From the NCBI RefSeq assembly GCF_020177575.1, contig NZ_JAHTBK010000001.1:2930001-2994000 (forward strand): a DNA stretch of 64,000 nt. The letters are read 5' to 3'. The translations under genes were made by a program, and so were the position numbers. The first letter of the stretch is position 1. Every line of letters starts with the position of its first letter. The notes under the pieces were generated by a model. The model was given only the letters and a program-made list of their open reading frames with translations, was not told where the DNA came from and did not search any database. Positions 17,391 through 26,225 of this stretch are shown piece after piece. Source of the DNA: Hasllibacter sp. MH4015. GTDB taxonomy: Bacteria; Pseudomonadota; Alphaproteobacteria; Rhodobacterales; Rhodobacteraceae.

Positions 17391-18248
17391 CTACTCCGCG
17401 GCCAACGCCACCCGCCCGGGCATCGCGCCGATCACGCGGGCCAGCACCTGGGTGATGATCCGCTTCATCGCCTCGAAATTCCCGTTCGGACGCACCAGCC
17501 GTTCGTTCATGTAAAGCGCGCGGTCGATCTCCACCTGGACCGCGTTCAGGCCGCTGGCCGGACGCCCGTATCTCTGGGTGATGAACGCACCCGCGAAAGG
17601 CGCGTTGCGGCTGACCACAAGGCCCGCATCCAGGAAGCCTTCCTCCAGGATGTCCACGATCTCCGTGGCCGCCGATGCGCCGAAACGGTCGCCCAGCACC
17701 ACGTGGGGCCGGGGCGTGCCGGGGCGCACCACCGCGTCCAGCGCCTCGTGGGGCATGGAATGGAAATCCAGCAAGACCGCGCGCCCAAAATCCGCTTTCG
17801 CCGCGCGCATCAGGCGCTCCAATTCCGCGTGATAGGGCTTCCAGACCTGCGCGATCCGCGCCTCCGCCTCCGCGCGGGTCAGCTTGCCGCGATAGATCGA
17901 CCGCCCGTTGGCCACCACCCGTGGCACCACGCCCAGGCCGGAATTGATCCGCGGCGTCTGCACCACGCGGCTCACCCCGTCGACCACGCCGGGGTCCAGT
18001 TCGTCCGCCGCCCGGTTCAAGTCGAGGTAGGCGCGGGGCCATTCCGCGGCCAGAAGCGGCGCGCCCAGGTCCGGGGCCGCCGCGATCAGGCGATCCATGA
18101 ACGCATCCTCCGACGACCGGATCGTGCGCTCGTCCAGGACCGAGGCGCGCAGGAAACTCGCCGGGTAATGCCGCCCGGAATGGGGCGAGGCCACGATGAC
18201 GGAGCTTGTCACCTCAACGGGCAGGTCCAGACGAAAAGCGGGGTGCAT
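17391..18248 (-). CDS. N-formylglutamate amidohydrolase family protein
   Basis: 285 residues. SVIVASPHSGRHYP near residues 13-26, RAYLDLNRAADELDP near 73-87, the HSMPHEA segment and the C-terminal QVEIDRALYMNE match the HutG/FGase family, zinc-dependent enzymes releasing formate from N-formylglutamate in histidine breakdown. No other hut gene is nearby, so the physiological substrate is uncertain. The ATG at 18248 follows CGGAG; a 36-codon upstream extension lacks family similarity. Confidence 0.88.
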   Translation of the reverse strand: MHPAFRLDLPVEVTSSVIVASPHSGRHYPASFLRASVLDERTIRSSEDAFMDRLIAAAPDLGAPLLAAEWPRAYLDLNRAADELDPGVVDGVSRVVQTPRINSGLGVVPRVVANGRSIYRGKLTRAEAEARIAQVWKPYHAELERLMRAAKADFGRAVLLDFHSMPHEALDAVVRPGTPRPHVVLGDRFGASAATEIVDILEEGFLDAGLVVSRNAPFAGAFITQRYGRPASGLNAVQVEIDRALYMNERLVRPNGNFEAMKRIITQVLARVIGAMPGRVALAAE

Positions 18249-18420
18249 GGGGGCTCCGGGCAGATGGGACGACGTGGGGTGATATAGCCCGTTTTTCCGC
18301 CATGCCAAAAGCCCTTGCGGTACGGGGGGACTCCTTTTATACGACCGCTCACCCACGCGGTCCCCGCGCCCGGATCCATGCCAGCAGGCAAGACCCGGAT
18401 GCAGGTCAAACGGGCAATAC

Positions 18421-18495
18421 GGGCGATTAGCTCAGCGGTAGAGCACTTCGTTGACATCGAAGGGGTCACTGGTTCGATCCCAGTATCGCCCACCA
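18421..18495 (+). tRNA. tRNA-Val (anticodon GAC)
   Basis: A complete cloverleaf: acceptor GGGCGAT/ATCGCCC, D-stem GCTC/GAGC, anticodon stem CTTCG/CGAAG around TTGACAT with GAC at 18453-18455, T-arm ACTGG-TTCGATC-CCAGT. The CCA end (18493-18495) is encoded. It reads GUC valine codons. Confidence 0.97.
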
Positions 18496-18496
18496 A

Positions 18497-18523
18497 CCGA
18501 TACTTTTCGCAGAAAAGTGTCGG
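18497..18523 (+). terminator. Hairpin immediately after tRNA-Val
   Basis: CCGATACTTTTC (18497-18508) pairs with GAAAAGTGTCGG (18512-18523), one T-G wobble and a 3-nt loop. No T-run follows, so it may be a processing or weak termination signal. Confidence 0.45.
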
Positions 18524-18657
18524 GCGACAGGGTCGCCGCGCAGCGGCGGTCCCGGAAGCAGGCCCCCCACCGGGCCACGAGGCATTCACCGGATGCGCCC
18601 GCCGCGTCCAAGGATCAACCAGGCGCAGATGACGCGCCGCGATGAAGGAGACGACCC

Positions 18658-18783
18658 ATGAAGGTCAAGAACTCACTCCGCTCGCTCAAGAACCGCCATC
18701 GCGACTGCCGCGTTGTGCGCCGTAAGGGCCGCGTCTACGTGATCAACAAGACGCAGCGCCGGTTCAAGGCCCGCCAGGGCTGA
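18658..18783 (+). CDS. rpmJ: 50S ribosomal protein bL36
   Basis: 41 residues, [20 protein letters not shown] onward, ending FKARQG. This is the alphaproteobacterial bL36 form with only one of the zinc-ribbon cysteines, so it is the non-zinc (C-minus) type. AAGGAG precedes the ATG. A strong terminator follows 30 nt after the stop, so it is a single-gene unit downstream of tRNA-Val. Confidence 0.97.
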   Translation: MKVKNSLRSLKNRHRDCRVVRRKGRVYVINKTQRRFKARQG

Positions 18784-18811
18784 GATCGACCCGAGCGATC
18801 AGACCGAAATG

Positions 18812-18834
18812 GCCGTCCCCCGGGACGGCTTTTT
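18812..18834 (+). terminator. Rho-independent terminator of rpmJ
   Basis: GCCGTCC and GGACGGC pair across a CCCG loop (18812-18829), followed by TTTTT. Confidence 0.9.
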
Positions 18835-19018
18835 CATGTGCGGCTTTCCCATACGCGGCTTTTCCACGCTCAAAAGGCCGGGTTTCGGCGGCGACCCGCC
18901 CAAATCCCCACGCAATCGTGACCGGCGCCGCGCTGCGGGAAATACACCATCGGCAGATCGCGGCGAATCCGGTATGCAGGGCGGATATTCATGTTTCTTT
19001 TTTCACGAGGCCCCGCCC

Positions 19019-19171
19019 ATGGCACGCCTGACCGCCCTTTTGATGACGCTCCTGACCCTCGCCCTTTCGCAAGCCGCCTTCGCGCAGGCAGCCGACACCT
19101 GCGACGGGTCCACCAATACAGCGAATTGCCCACCGTCCGGGGATAACGGCCAGGTCAATATCGACCCCTAA
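19019..19171 (+). CDS. Small secreted peptide (50 aa)
   Basis: A signal peptide (about residues 1-22, ending AFAQA) leaves a mature part of under 30 residues, rich in Asp, Asn, Gly and with two cysteines (ADTCDGSTNTANCPPSG). ACGAGG precedes the ATG at 19019. The upstream part of the open frame overlaps the rpmJ terminator and is not coding. The family is unknown; the two cysteines could form a disulfide. Confidence 0.55.
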   Translation: MARLTALLMTLLTLALSQAAFAQAADTCDGSTNTANCPPSGDNGQVNIDP

Positions 19172-19193
19172 GCCGCAGGCATCCGACATCCGT

Positions 19194-19730
19194 TCAGCGT
19201 TCGCGCGCCCGAATCTCGGCCAGGGTATAGCGGGACGCAATCGGCCCCTCATCGCCGGGGATGAAACCCGGCGCCTGGCCCATGCAGCCCAGCCCGCAGA
19301 TTTGTGTCGCCACTTGCCGCGCGCCGTCGATGTACCACAGGCGTCCGCCCGGCGTCGCGACATAGCCGTTCACCCCTTCCGCATGATCGCCCATCACGTC
19401 GTCCGACGACGGCACCTCGCTCAACGCGCTCCGGTCGAAACCCGCATGGGTGTGGAAGCTCGCCACGATCTCCACGAACCGGCTTTCGTCGGCCCGGCTC
19501 AGGCACCCGAAACTGTCGCCGCGCGACACCTCCGTCGCCATCAGCCGCCCGTCCGGCATCCGCCCGATATAGCCGCAATATTCCACGTTTTCCGCGAAGC
19601 TGCGCGGCTGCAATTGCAACAGCACCGCGCGCGCCGCCGCCAGTTCCGCCGCGTCCTGCGCCCGTGCCGCGCCCGATCCCACGGGCATCAGCACCAGCGC
19701 CAGGAGGGCCGTGATGATCGCCGGTCTCAT
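19194..19730 (-). CDS. DUF4329-domain secreted protein
   Basis: 178 residues: a Sec signal peptide (about 1-24) and a DUF4329 domain with the JAB/JAMM-like features SFHTHAGF (about 90-97) and SEVPSSDD (about 102-110). DUF4329 is also found as a C-terminal domain of polymorphic toxins; a metal-dependent peptidase-like role has been suggested but is not proven here. It overlaps the pseudo-caspase gene by 4 nt (ATGA), so the two are co-translated. Confidence 0.8.
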   Translation of the reverse strand: MRPAIITALLALVLMPVGSGAARAQDAAELAAARAVLLQLQPRSFAENVEYCGYIGRMPDGRLMATEVSRGDSFGCLSRADESRFVEIVASFHTHAGFDRSALSEVPSSDDVMGDHAEGVNGYVATPGGRLWYIDGARQVATQICGLGCMGQAPGFIPGDEGPIASRYTLAEIRARER

Positions 19731-21445
19731 TCGATCACTCCATCCAGCCGCAGGATACCGCCCACGGTTTCGGCCAGCAGGCGCACGACCGATTGCTGAT
19801 CCAGATAACCCGTCACCGTGATCCCGCGCGCGCGCTGGTAGCGGCGGATCGCCCGGCGGGAGCGTTCATCGAAACGTCCGTCCACGCGCCCCGGCTCCAG
19901 CCCCAGGGCGGCCAGCCGCTGCTCGATCAGGGACCGGGTGACGGGCGGCAGGTTCAGCGACGCCTCGCGCGCCTCGAACTGGGCGATCTGCTGCGGGGTG
20001 AACCCGCCGCCCTGCCCGGTCAGGATATCGATCTGCGCGCGGGCCTGGTCGACGAAGGCCCCGTTGGGGTTGTCGTTGATATAGGCGCGGTAGGCCGCGA
20101 CGCTGTTCTGGGCGCGGGCGACGTCCCACGCGGCGCGGTCGCGGGCCTCCGCCTCGGCGCGGCGGGCGCGGTCGATCTCCTCCACACGCGCCTCCGCCTG
20201 CTCGGCGAACAGCCCGTCGGGATAGCGCTCCAGATAGGCGCGCAGCCCCTCCTCCGTGGCGCCCTGCCCCGTCACCTGCCAATAGGCGCGGTCGGCCCGT
20301 TCGGCCTCCTCCCGCGCTTGGCGCGCCTCCTCCTCAAGCTCTGCCGCGCGGACCGAGGCCTGCTGGCTGAGGGCGTTGATCTGCGCCGTATCAAGGTAGC
20401 CCGTCACGACGAAGCCCCGCGCATTCTGCCATCCCCGGATCGCGTTGCGCGTGCCGGAGCCGAAGATCCCGTCGATGCCCCGCGTATCATAGTCGAGGAT
20501 CGACAGGCTGCGCTGGATCTGCTGGCGTTGCTGGCGTGTCAGGTTCAGCGCCTCCTCGGCGGCTTGCGCCACGGCGGTGGGGTCATTTTCGAACGTGTCG
20601 ATCTGGGCGCGGGCATCGGCGGCGTAGAACCCGTTCGGATAGCGGTTGAGATACGCGCGATACGCGCCGACCGTGTCCAACTCCTCCGCCGCTTCCCACA
20701 GCGCGATCTCTTCCGCGCCCGGTTGGTTGAGCTGCGGCGACGTGGGCGGCTGGGTCGGCGCCGGCGCGGACGGGGTCGCCGCCGGGAAGAACGGCAATTC
20801 GGACGAGACGAACCCGAAGGCCCGCAAACCGCGGCTACTGGACAGCGCCGCCTCAAGGTCCGCACCGGGCACCAGCAAGGTTTCGGTCGTGAAATCCGCA
20901 AGGTCATCCGGCGCACCGGCCAGAACGGTCACACCTTGCGGCGCGTCCACCCGGCCCACGCCGACACCAAGGCCCGCGCCCAGGTCGATGCGCCGCCGCT
21001 CCAGCCCCAGAAGAACGATAGATCGCCCCGGCGCGGTCGCCGCGACATCCATCAGGACGGACAGGGGCAGGCCATCGCCGCTGACTGTCGCAAGGTTCGG
21101 TTCGTCCACGTCCGATCCCAGAAGCCACGAATCGCTGTTGGACCGCGCGAAATGACCCACGGCGGCGACCAGCACACGGTCCTCTTCATCCGCGTTCATC
21201 AACCGCTCCAACCCGCGCCGCAGGTCGTCGCCATCCCCGTCGGCCACGGTGATGACGTCAAAGCCCGCCGCCGACAGATCGCCACGCAGACGCTCGATCT
21301 CGCTGGCCTGTCGCAGGTTCTGGGCGTTGGAATAGCGGTCGTTGACCAGCAAAAGCGCGGTATCGGCCCGCACCTCCGTGGCAGCGATGGCGGACCCGAG
21401 GCCGGTCAAAACGGCGAGTGCCGTGGCGAGGGGGCGAATGGGCAT
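19727..21445 (-). CDS. Pseudo-caspase and peptidoglycan-binding periplasmic protein
   Basis: 572 residues. After a signal peptide (about 1-28) comes a caspase-like fold (about 29-205). The histidine loop is preserved in reduced form (AAVGHFARS), but the strand that should end in the catalytic cysteine reads SIVLLGLERRR, so it is probably inactive. Two PG_binding_1 domains follow: one near 315-360 (DYDTRGIDGIFGSGTRNAIR) and one at the C-terminus (LGLEPGRVDGRFDERSRRAI). TPR-like segments with alternating AYRAYLNRYPNG/AYRAYINDNPNG lie between. It is likely a cell-wall-bound scaffold. Confidence 0.82.
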   Translation of the reverse strand: MPIRPLATALAVLTGLGSAIAATEVRADTALLLVNDRYSNAQNLRQASEIERLRGDLSAAGFDVITVADGDGDDLRRGLERLMNADEEDRVLVAAVGHFARSNSDSWLLGSDVDEPNLATVSGDGLPLSVLMDVAATAPGRSIVLLGLERRRIDLGAGLGVGVGRVDAPQGVTVLAGAPDDLADFTTETLLVPGADLEAALSSSRGLRAFGFVSSELPFFPAATPSAPAPTQPPTSPQLNQPGAEEIALWEAAEELDTVGAYRAYLNRYPNGFYAADARAQIDTFENDPTAVAQAAEEALNLTRQQRQQIQRSLSILDYDTRGIDGIFGSGTRNAIRGWQNARGFVVTGYLDTAQINALSQQASVRAAELEEEARQAREEAERADRAYWQVTGQGATEEGLRAYLERYPDGLFAEQAEARVEEIDRARRAEAEARDRAAWDVARAQNSVAAYRAYINDNPNGAFVDQARAQIDILTGQGGGFTPQQIAQFEAREASLNLPPVTRSLIEQRLAALGLEPGRVDGRFDERSRRAIRRYQRARGITVTGYLDQQSVVRLLAETVGGILRLDGVIE

Positions 21446-21694
21446 GGCGAAAACTCCGTCCGTGGGATTCGTTGCTTTGCGGTGGTTTAGCATGGTTTCG
21501 CGTTGTCACCCGATAGCAGCCTTGGTCCCGCAACCGCGGCGCGCCGTGTCATCGGATGACAAAAGCGGCGGCATCGGCGCGTTGGTGCCGATCCCTCCCC
21601 GTCGGGGCGATTGAAACATCCCCCGCCGCCGCACCGTTGCATAGTGAACCGGCCATCGCGCCACCCTTTCTGCACATCAAGGAGGATCCGGACC

Positions 21695-22015
21695 ATGACA
21701 CGTCTCCCGCACACGGCATTTGCAGGGCTGATCGCGCTCGCATCCGCCACGGCGCTGATCCCGGCCCCGGCCCACGCCCAGTTCGAGGCGCAAAGCGTGC
21801 AGAGCTTTCTGGCCGCCGACGCGAACGGGGATGAGCGCCTCACCCCGGGCGAATTCCGCGTCTTCATCCAGCAGATGGCCGCCTATGGCGCACCGATGTC
21901 GATCCGCATCCGCAATCTCGGTGCCTATGGATGGGCCTTCCGCCGCGTCGATGCGAATGGCGACGGCCTCGCCACGCCGGAGGAGCTGCGCGCCGCCGAA
22001 GCGCGCGGGGAATAG
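21695..22015 (+). CDS. Small secreted EF-hand protein
   Basis: 106 residues: a signal peptide (about 1-28, ending AHA) and two EF-hand calcium loops, DANGDERLTPGEF and DANGDGLATPEEL, both with the Dx[DN]xDG pattern. AAGGAGG lies before the ATG at 21695; an earlier in-frame ATG has none. A periplasmic or surface calcium binder; partner unknown. Confidence 0.82.
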   Translation: MTRLPHTAFAGLIALASATALIPAPAHAQFEAQSVQSFLAADANGDERLTPGEFRVFIQQMAAYGAPMSIRIRNLGAYGWAFRRVDANGDGLATPEELRAAEARGE

Positions 22016-22018
22016 GGC

Positions 22019-23227
22019 TCAGTCGTAGCTGCGCTGGTCGTCGATCACCTTGCCGTCATTGGGCAGGCTGCCCGGTGCCACGATCTCGACCCGGCCGCTC
22101 AGCTTCATCGTGGCTTTCACCTTGTCCGCCAACGCGGCCTCGTCTGCGCCGTCCGCTTCCACCTGCACGACCATCACGTCCCGCTCCCCGTCGCGGCGGG
22201 CGATGACGCGGGCCTTGGCAATGCCGGTTTTGGCCACGAACTCCGCCACCTGCTCCGGCCGCACGAACATGCCCTTGATCTTGGTGGTCTGGTCCGCGCG
22301 GCCCATCCAGCCCTTAATGCGCGCATTGGTGCGCCCGCACGGGCTTTGCCCCGGCATCATCGCGCTCAGATCGCCCGTGGCGAACCGGATCAGCGGGTAA
22401 TCGGGGTTGAGGGACGTCACCACGACCTCTCCCACCTCGCCATCGGCGACCGGGTCCCCGGTGCCGGGGCGCACGATCTCAACGATGACCCCTTCGTCAA
22501 GGATCATCCCCTCCATCGCCTTGCTCTCATAGGCGATATTGCCCAGATCGGCGGTTGCGTAACATTGCAGGCAGGTGATCCCCCGATCCGCGTATTCCTG
22601 CCGCAGGCTCGGGAACAGCGCCCCGCCCCCCACCGCCGCACGGGTAAAGGCCAGCGTTTCCCCCACCTCGTCGGCGTGGTCCAGGATCACTTTCAGGTAA
22701 TCCGGCGTGCCCGCATAAGCCGTGCAGCCGATATCCTTCGCGGCGCGCACCTGCAATTCCGTCTGCCCCACGCCCGCGGGCAGCACGGCGGCCCCCACGG
22801 CCCGCGCGCCGCTCTCGAAGATCATGCCCGCCGGCGTCAGGTGATAGCCGAAGCAATTCTGCACGATGTCCCCCGCGCCGATCCCCAGCGCATGCAGGAA
22901 CCGGCCCATCCGCCACCAATCGTGGCTGACCCCGCCCGGTTCATAAATCGGGCCGGGGCTCTGGAACACATGGGCGACGTTCGACACGGCCATGCCCCCG
23001 AAGGGCGGTTTCTCCGCCTGCCACGCCACCAGGTCCGACTTCCGCAACACCGGAAGCCGCGCCAATTCGCCAAGGTCGCCCAGCGCACCGTCCCCGGGCA
23101 GGCAATTGTCCTCCGCCGCCCGCACCCGCGCTAGCTGCGCGTTCAGCGCCTCCAACTGCTCCGCCGCGCGCTGATCCGCGCTGCGCGTCTCCAGCGCGTC
23201 GAAATGGCCTTGGCTTTTGTCCAACAT
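22019..23227 (-). CDS. Phenylacetate-CoA ligase-like (PaaK) AMP-dependent ligase
   Basis: 402 residues, the PaaK size. It activates an aromatic or other carboxylic acid to its CoA thioester via an acyl-AMP. Seen: FQSPGPIYEPGG, the YAGTPDYL core segment, TSLNPDYPLIRFATGDLSAM (adenylate-forming A5-A7 region) and GRADQTTKIKGMFVRPEQV near the C-terminus. The classical P-loop is weak, as in the short ligases of this type. Last gene of the liv cluster, so the transported compound may be its substrate. Confidence 0.86.
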   Translation of the reverse strand: MLDKSQGHFDALETRSADQRAAEQLEALNAQLARVRAAEDNCLPGDGALGDLGELARLPVLRKSDLVAWQAEKPPFGGMAVSNVAHVFQSPGPIYEPGGVSHDWWRMGRFLHALGIGAGDIVQNCFGYHLTPAGMIFESGARAVGAAVLPAGVGQTELQVRAAKDIGCTAYAGTPDYLKVILDHADEVGETLAFTRAAVGGGALFPSLRQEYADRGITCLQCYATADLGNIAYESKAMEGMILDEGVIVEIVRPGTGDPVADGEVGEVVVTSLNPDYPLIRFATGDLSAMMPGQSPCGRTNARIKGWMGRADQTTKIKGMFVRPEQVAEFVAKTGIAKARVIARRDGERDVMVVQVEADGADEAALADKVKATMKLSGRVEIVAPGSLPNDGKVIDDQRSYD

Positions 23228-23240
23228 TCTTCGCGCTCCT

Positions 23241-23849
23241 TCAGATCTTGTGACCGCTCAGCCGGGCGGGCGCGCCGACAGCGTCCTCCAGCATCGGTAC
23301 CACGTCGACATGCCACCATTGCTTGCGCGCCACGGGGTCCGGATCGAGATGCGGCCAGTTCCAGAACTCGATCGCGATGTCCGCAAGAAAGACCGGGTCT
23401 TCCAGCGTCCAGTCCGTGACCCTTGGCGCGGCATCGCACAGCACGCATTGCGCCGTGGCCCCATTCACCCCGTCACACCATTCAACGGCCGCGCGGCCGA
23501 TATGGTCCATCTGGTCGCCGAACTGGTCATCGCCATCGGTAGTCGTGCCGCCACAGACCGGGCAATCGAACCCTTCCGCGAAGCCCAGCGCATAGGCGTT
23601 GAAATACCGCTCCGCCATGAACGCGACCCCGTTGGTCCGCATGTCGAGAAGCGTGTCGCCATAGGCCGTGGCCTCCGCCGCTTTCGGCCCGGGCCTCAGG
23701 ATCAGCGTCCCGCGCCCGGCAAGGACCGCGTCGGGGTCGTGGGACCCGCCGACCAGCCCGGCCTCGCGCAGCGCGGCCTCCGCCGCCGCCACACCCCCCG
23801 ACACATCCGTCACGCCGGTAAACGCCACCATGGTGACACTTGATCCCAT
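23241..23849 (-). CDS. Cysteine-rich hypothetical protein in liv operon
   Basis: 202 residues, soluble. Two CxxC pairs, FDCPVCGG and AQCVLCDAA, may bind zinc. The C-terminus is tryptophan-rich (FWNWPHLDPDP). The ATG at 23849 overlaps the livF stop as TGATG; an alternative start 4 codons earlier exists. Placement between livF and the PaaK-like ligase suggests a role in the same pathway. Family not recognised. Confidence 0.72.
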   Translation of the reverse strand: MGSSVTMVAFTGVTDVSGGVAAAEAALREAGLVGGSHDPDAVLAGRGTLILRPGPKAAEATAYGDTLLDMRTNGVAFMAERYFNAYALGFAEGFDCPVCGGTTTDGDDQFGDQMDHIGRAAVEWCDGVNGATAQCVLCDAAPRVTDWTLEDPVFLADIAIEFWNWPHLDPDPVARKQWWHVDVVPMLEDAVGAPARLSGHKI

Positions 23850-24697
23850 CAGCTCAACCAACGCTTCCGGCGGCGATAGGACCGCACGTCGCGGAAACTC
23901 TTCCGCCCGTCCTCCGACATGCCGAGGTAGAATTCCTTCACATCCGGGTTTTCCCGCAATTCCGCCGCCGGGCCGTCCATCACGACGCGACCCGATTCAA
24001 GGATGAAGCCGTAATGGGCGAACCGCAGCGCCACGTTGGTGTTCTGTTCCGCCAGCAGGAACGTCACCCCCTGCTCCTCGTTCAGGCGCTTCACGATCCC
24101 GAAGATCTGCTCCACCAATTGCGGCGCAAGCCCCATGGACGGCTCGTCCAGCAAGATCGTCTCGGGCCGGGACATCAGCGCGCGACCGATGGCGCACATC
24201 TGCTGCTCCCCGCCGGAGGTATAGCCCGCCTGACTCGTCCGGCGCTCCTTCAGGCGCGGGAAGTAATCATAGACGAGGTCCAGATCGGCCTGGATCGCCG
24301 CGCGCCCGTCTTTTCTTGTATAAGAACCGGTGAGGAGGTTTTCCTCCACCGTCAGATGCTCGAAGCAATGGCGCCCCTCCATCACCTGGATCACCCCGCG
24401 ATCGACCAGGTCCGATGGGCTCAGATCCGCCACTGGCTCCCCGCGATAGCGGATGGAACCCTTGGTGACTTCCCCGCGCTCGGAATGCAGCAGGTTGGAG
24501 ATCGCCTTGAGCGTCGTCGTCTTGCCCGCGCCATTGCCCCCCAGAAGCGCGGTGATGCCGCCCTTGGGCACCTTCAGGGACACGCCTTTCAGCACAAGGA
24601 TCACGTGGTTGTAGATCACCTCGATATTGTTGACCTCCAGCAGCGTTTCCGCCTGCGCCTCGGTCACGGTCTCTTGCGCCTGATCCAGCATCTTCAT
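23849..24697 (-). CDS. livF: Branched-chain amino acid-type ABC transporter ATP-binding protein LivF
   Basis: 282 residues. Walker A GGNGAGKTT, signature TSGGEQQ, Walker B TILLDEPSMG and the switch histidine region are present. The order of livG, livH, livM, binding protein, livF on one strand supports LivF. It has a 20-residue N-terminal extension rich in Gln/Glu. It energises import with LivG. The true substrate may be an organic acid, given the two CoA ligases in the same operon. Confidence 0.92.
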   Translation of the reverse strand: MKMLDQAQETVTEAQAETLLEVNNIEVIYNHVILVLKGVSLKVPKGGITALLGGNGAGKTTTLKAISNLLHSERGEVTKGSIRYRGEPVADLSPSDLVDRGVIQVMEGRHCFEHLTVEENLLTGSYTRKDGRAAIQADLDLVYDYFPRLKERRTSQAGYTSGGEQQMCAIGRALMSRPETILLDEPSMGLAPQLVEQIFGIVKRLNEEQGVTFLLAEQNTNVALRFAHYGFILESGRVVMDGPAAELRENPDVKEFYLGMSEDGRKSFRDVRSYRRRKRWLS

Positions 24698-24790
24698 CCC
24701 CGGTTAAGGTTAACGGCGCCCGCGCGTCCCGTCGCTCCTCGGACCTCCGGCCCTCCTCGCAACGGTTTCATATCGCGCGGCGCTCCGCCC

Positions 24791-24816
24791 ATCTTCGCTT
24801 TCCAAATACCTGAAGC
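24791..24816. repeat. Rhodobacterales-type intergenic motif, copy 2
   Basis: Minus strand includes CAGGTATTTGGAAAGCGAAG, alike to 17304-17330. Lies in the 168-bp gap between the binding-protein gene and livF. Confidence 0.5.
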
Positions 24817-24865
24817 CCGACGGCAACGACCCGCGCCGCCGCCGGACATGTCTAGTGCGCCGGGA

Positions 24866-26146
24866 TCAGCTTTCCGCGCATTGCGGCTCGATCCCGTTTT
24901 CCTCGGCATATTGGGCCGAATCTTCCATGACCAGCGGCTGGGTCACGCTGTCATCGGGCGCGATGAAATCGGTGAGCGTCACCCAGTTCTCCCCGTCCCA
25001 TTGCTGCATGATCGCCATGCCGGTGCCGCCGTGATCTTCGCAGGTCACGGTGAATTCCGGCCCGATGCCCGGCATGCCCGCTTCCTCCATCGTGGCCGCG
25101 TCGATCACCAGCGCCTCCATCGCGTCGCGCATATGCGCCGCCGTGATCTCGGCCTCGCCCGACATCTCTTGCGCCAGTTCCGCCGCTTCTGCCGCCAGGA
25201 AGGCCGCATACATGCCGCGGGTATAAAGCACGTTGCCGATATTGGTGCCGTCACCGGCGGCCAGGCCCGCATCCACGACATGTTCGCGGATCTCGTCAAA
25301 GACGGGCATGTCGCCCAGGCGGTTCATGTTCAGCGCCCGGTAGCCCGCGGCGTCCGCACCTGCGGATTCCACGTCATGGTCCGCACCGGCCCACCAATTG
25401 CCGATGAAGTTCTCCATCGGGTAGCGGATGTTGATGGCCTCCTGAACCGCGACCTGGTTCATCACGCCCCAGCCCCACATCACGACGTAGTCGGGACGCT
25501 CCCGGCGGATTTGCAGCCACTGGTTGCCCTGCTCCTGGCCCGGATGGTCCACCGCGATCTCGGTGAGCGAGAAGCCATGCATCTCCGACAGCGATTGCAG
25601 GGTGCGGATCGGCTCCCGCCCGTAGGCGGAATTGTGGTAGAGCAGCGCGATCGTCTGCCCTTCGAGGGAGCCGTCGTTTTCCTCAAGCAACTGGTTCACG
25701 ATCACGCTCGCCGCATCCCAGTAATTCGCGGGATAGTTGAACGTGTGGCTGAAGACGTTGCCGTTCGCGGCGGATGTCCGGCCATAACCCATCGTGTGAA
25801 GCGGGATGCCATCGGCGGTGGTGCGCGGGATCAGCTGGTACGTGATGCCGGTCGACAGCGGCTGATAGACCAGCGCGCCTTCACCACGGGTCGACTCGTA
25901 GCATTCCACACCCCGCTCGGTGTTGTAGGCGGTCTCGCATTCCACGACCCGCGCCTCGACCCCGCCGATGCCGCCATCGCGCTGGTTGAGCAGCGTGAAG
26001 TAATCGGCGTAGCCATCGGCAAACGGGATGCCTCCCGCCGCATAGGGCCCGGTACGGTAGCTCAGGCTCGGGAACACGAGGTCCGCCATTGCGGGCGTTC
26101 CCGCCACCATCGCGCTTGTCAGCGCCAGCATTGTCAGTTTCTTCAT
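24866..26146 (-). CDS. ABC transporter periplasmic substrate-binding protein (Peripla_BP_6)
   Basis: 426 residues with a Sec signal peptide (about 1-21). The mature part has the two-lobe type I binding fold of the Leu/Ile/Val family, with GRTSAANGNVFSHTFNYP and AHMRDAMEALVIDAATM among the recognisable segments. It is longer than LivJ/LivK (about 370), as are the members linked to aromatic or acyl substrates. The specificity pocket cannot be read by eye. It lies between livM and livF. Confidence 0.92.
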   Translation of the reverse strand: MKKLTMLALTSAMVAGTPAMADLVFPSLSYRTGPYAAGGIPFADGYADYFTLLNQRDGGIGGVEARVVECETAYNTERGVECYESTRGEGALVYQPLSTGITYQLIPRTTADGIPLHTMGYGRTSAANGNVFSHTFNYPANYWDAASVIVNQLLEENDGSLEGQTIALLYHNSAYGREPIRTLQSLSEMHGFSLTEIAVDHPGQEQGNQWLQIRRERPDYVVMWGWGVMNQVAVQEAINIRYPMENFIGNWWAGADHDVESAGADAAGYRALNMNRLGDMPVFDEIREHVVDAGLAAGDGTNIGNVLYTRGMYAAFLAAEAAELAQEMSGEAEITAAHMRDAMEALVIDAATMEEAGMPGIGPEFTVTCEDHGGTGMAIMQQWDGENWVTLTDFIAPDDSVTQPLVMEDSAQYAEENGIEPQCAES

Positions 26147-26225
26147 CGGGTCATTCCTCCCTTGGATTTTTTCCGATTTCTTGGTTTGCCCGGGCCTCCC
26201 GCCCGGTCTTGGCAGCGCGCCCCGC

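Noticed and set aside
18421-18495. tRNA-Val as an integration site
   Set aside because: No partial tRNA repeat, integrase or island-like composition follows; rpmJ is directly downstream.
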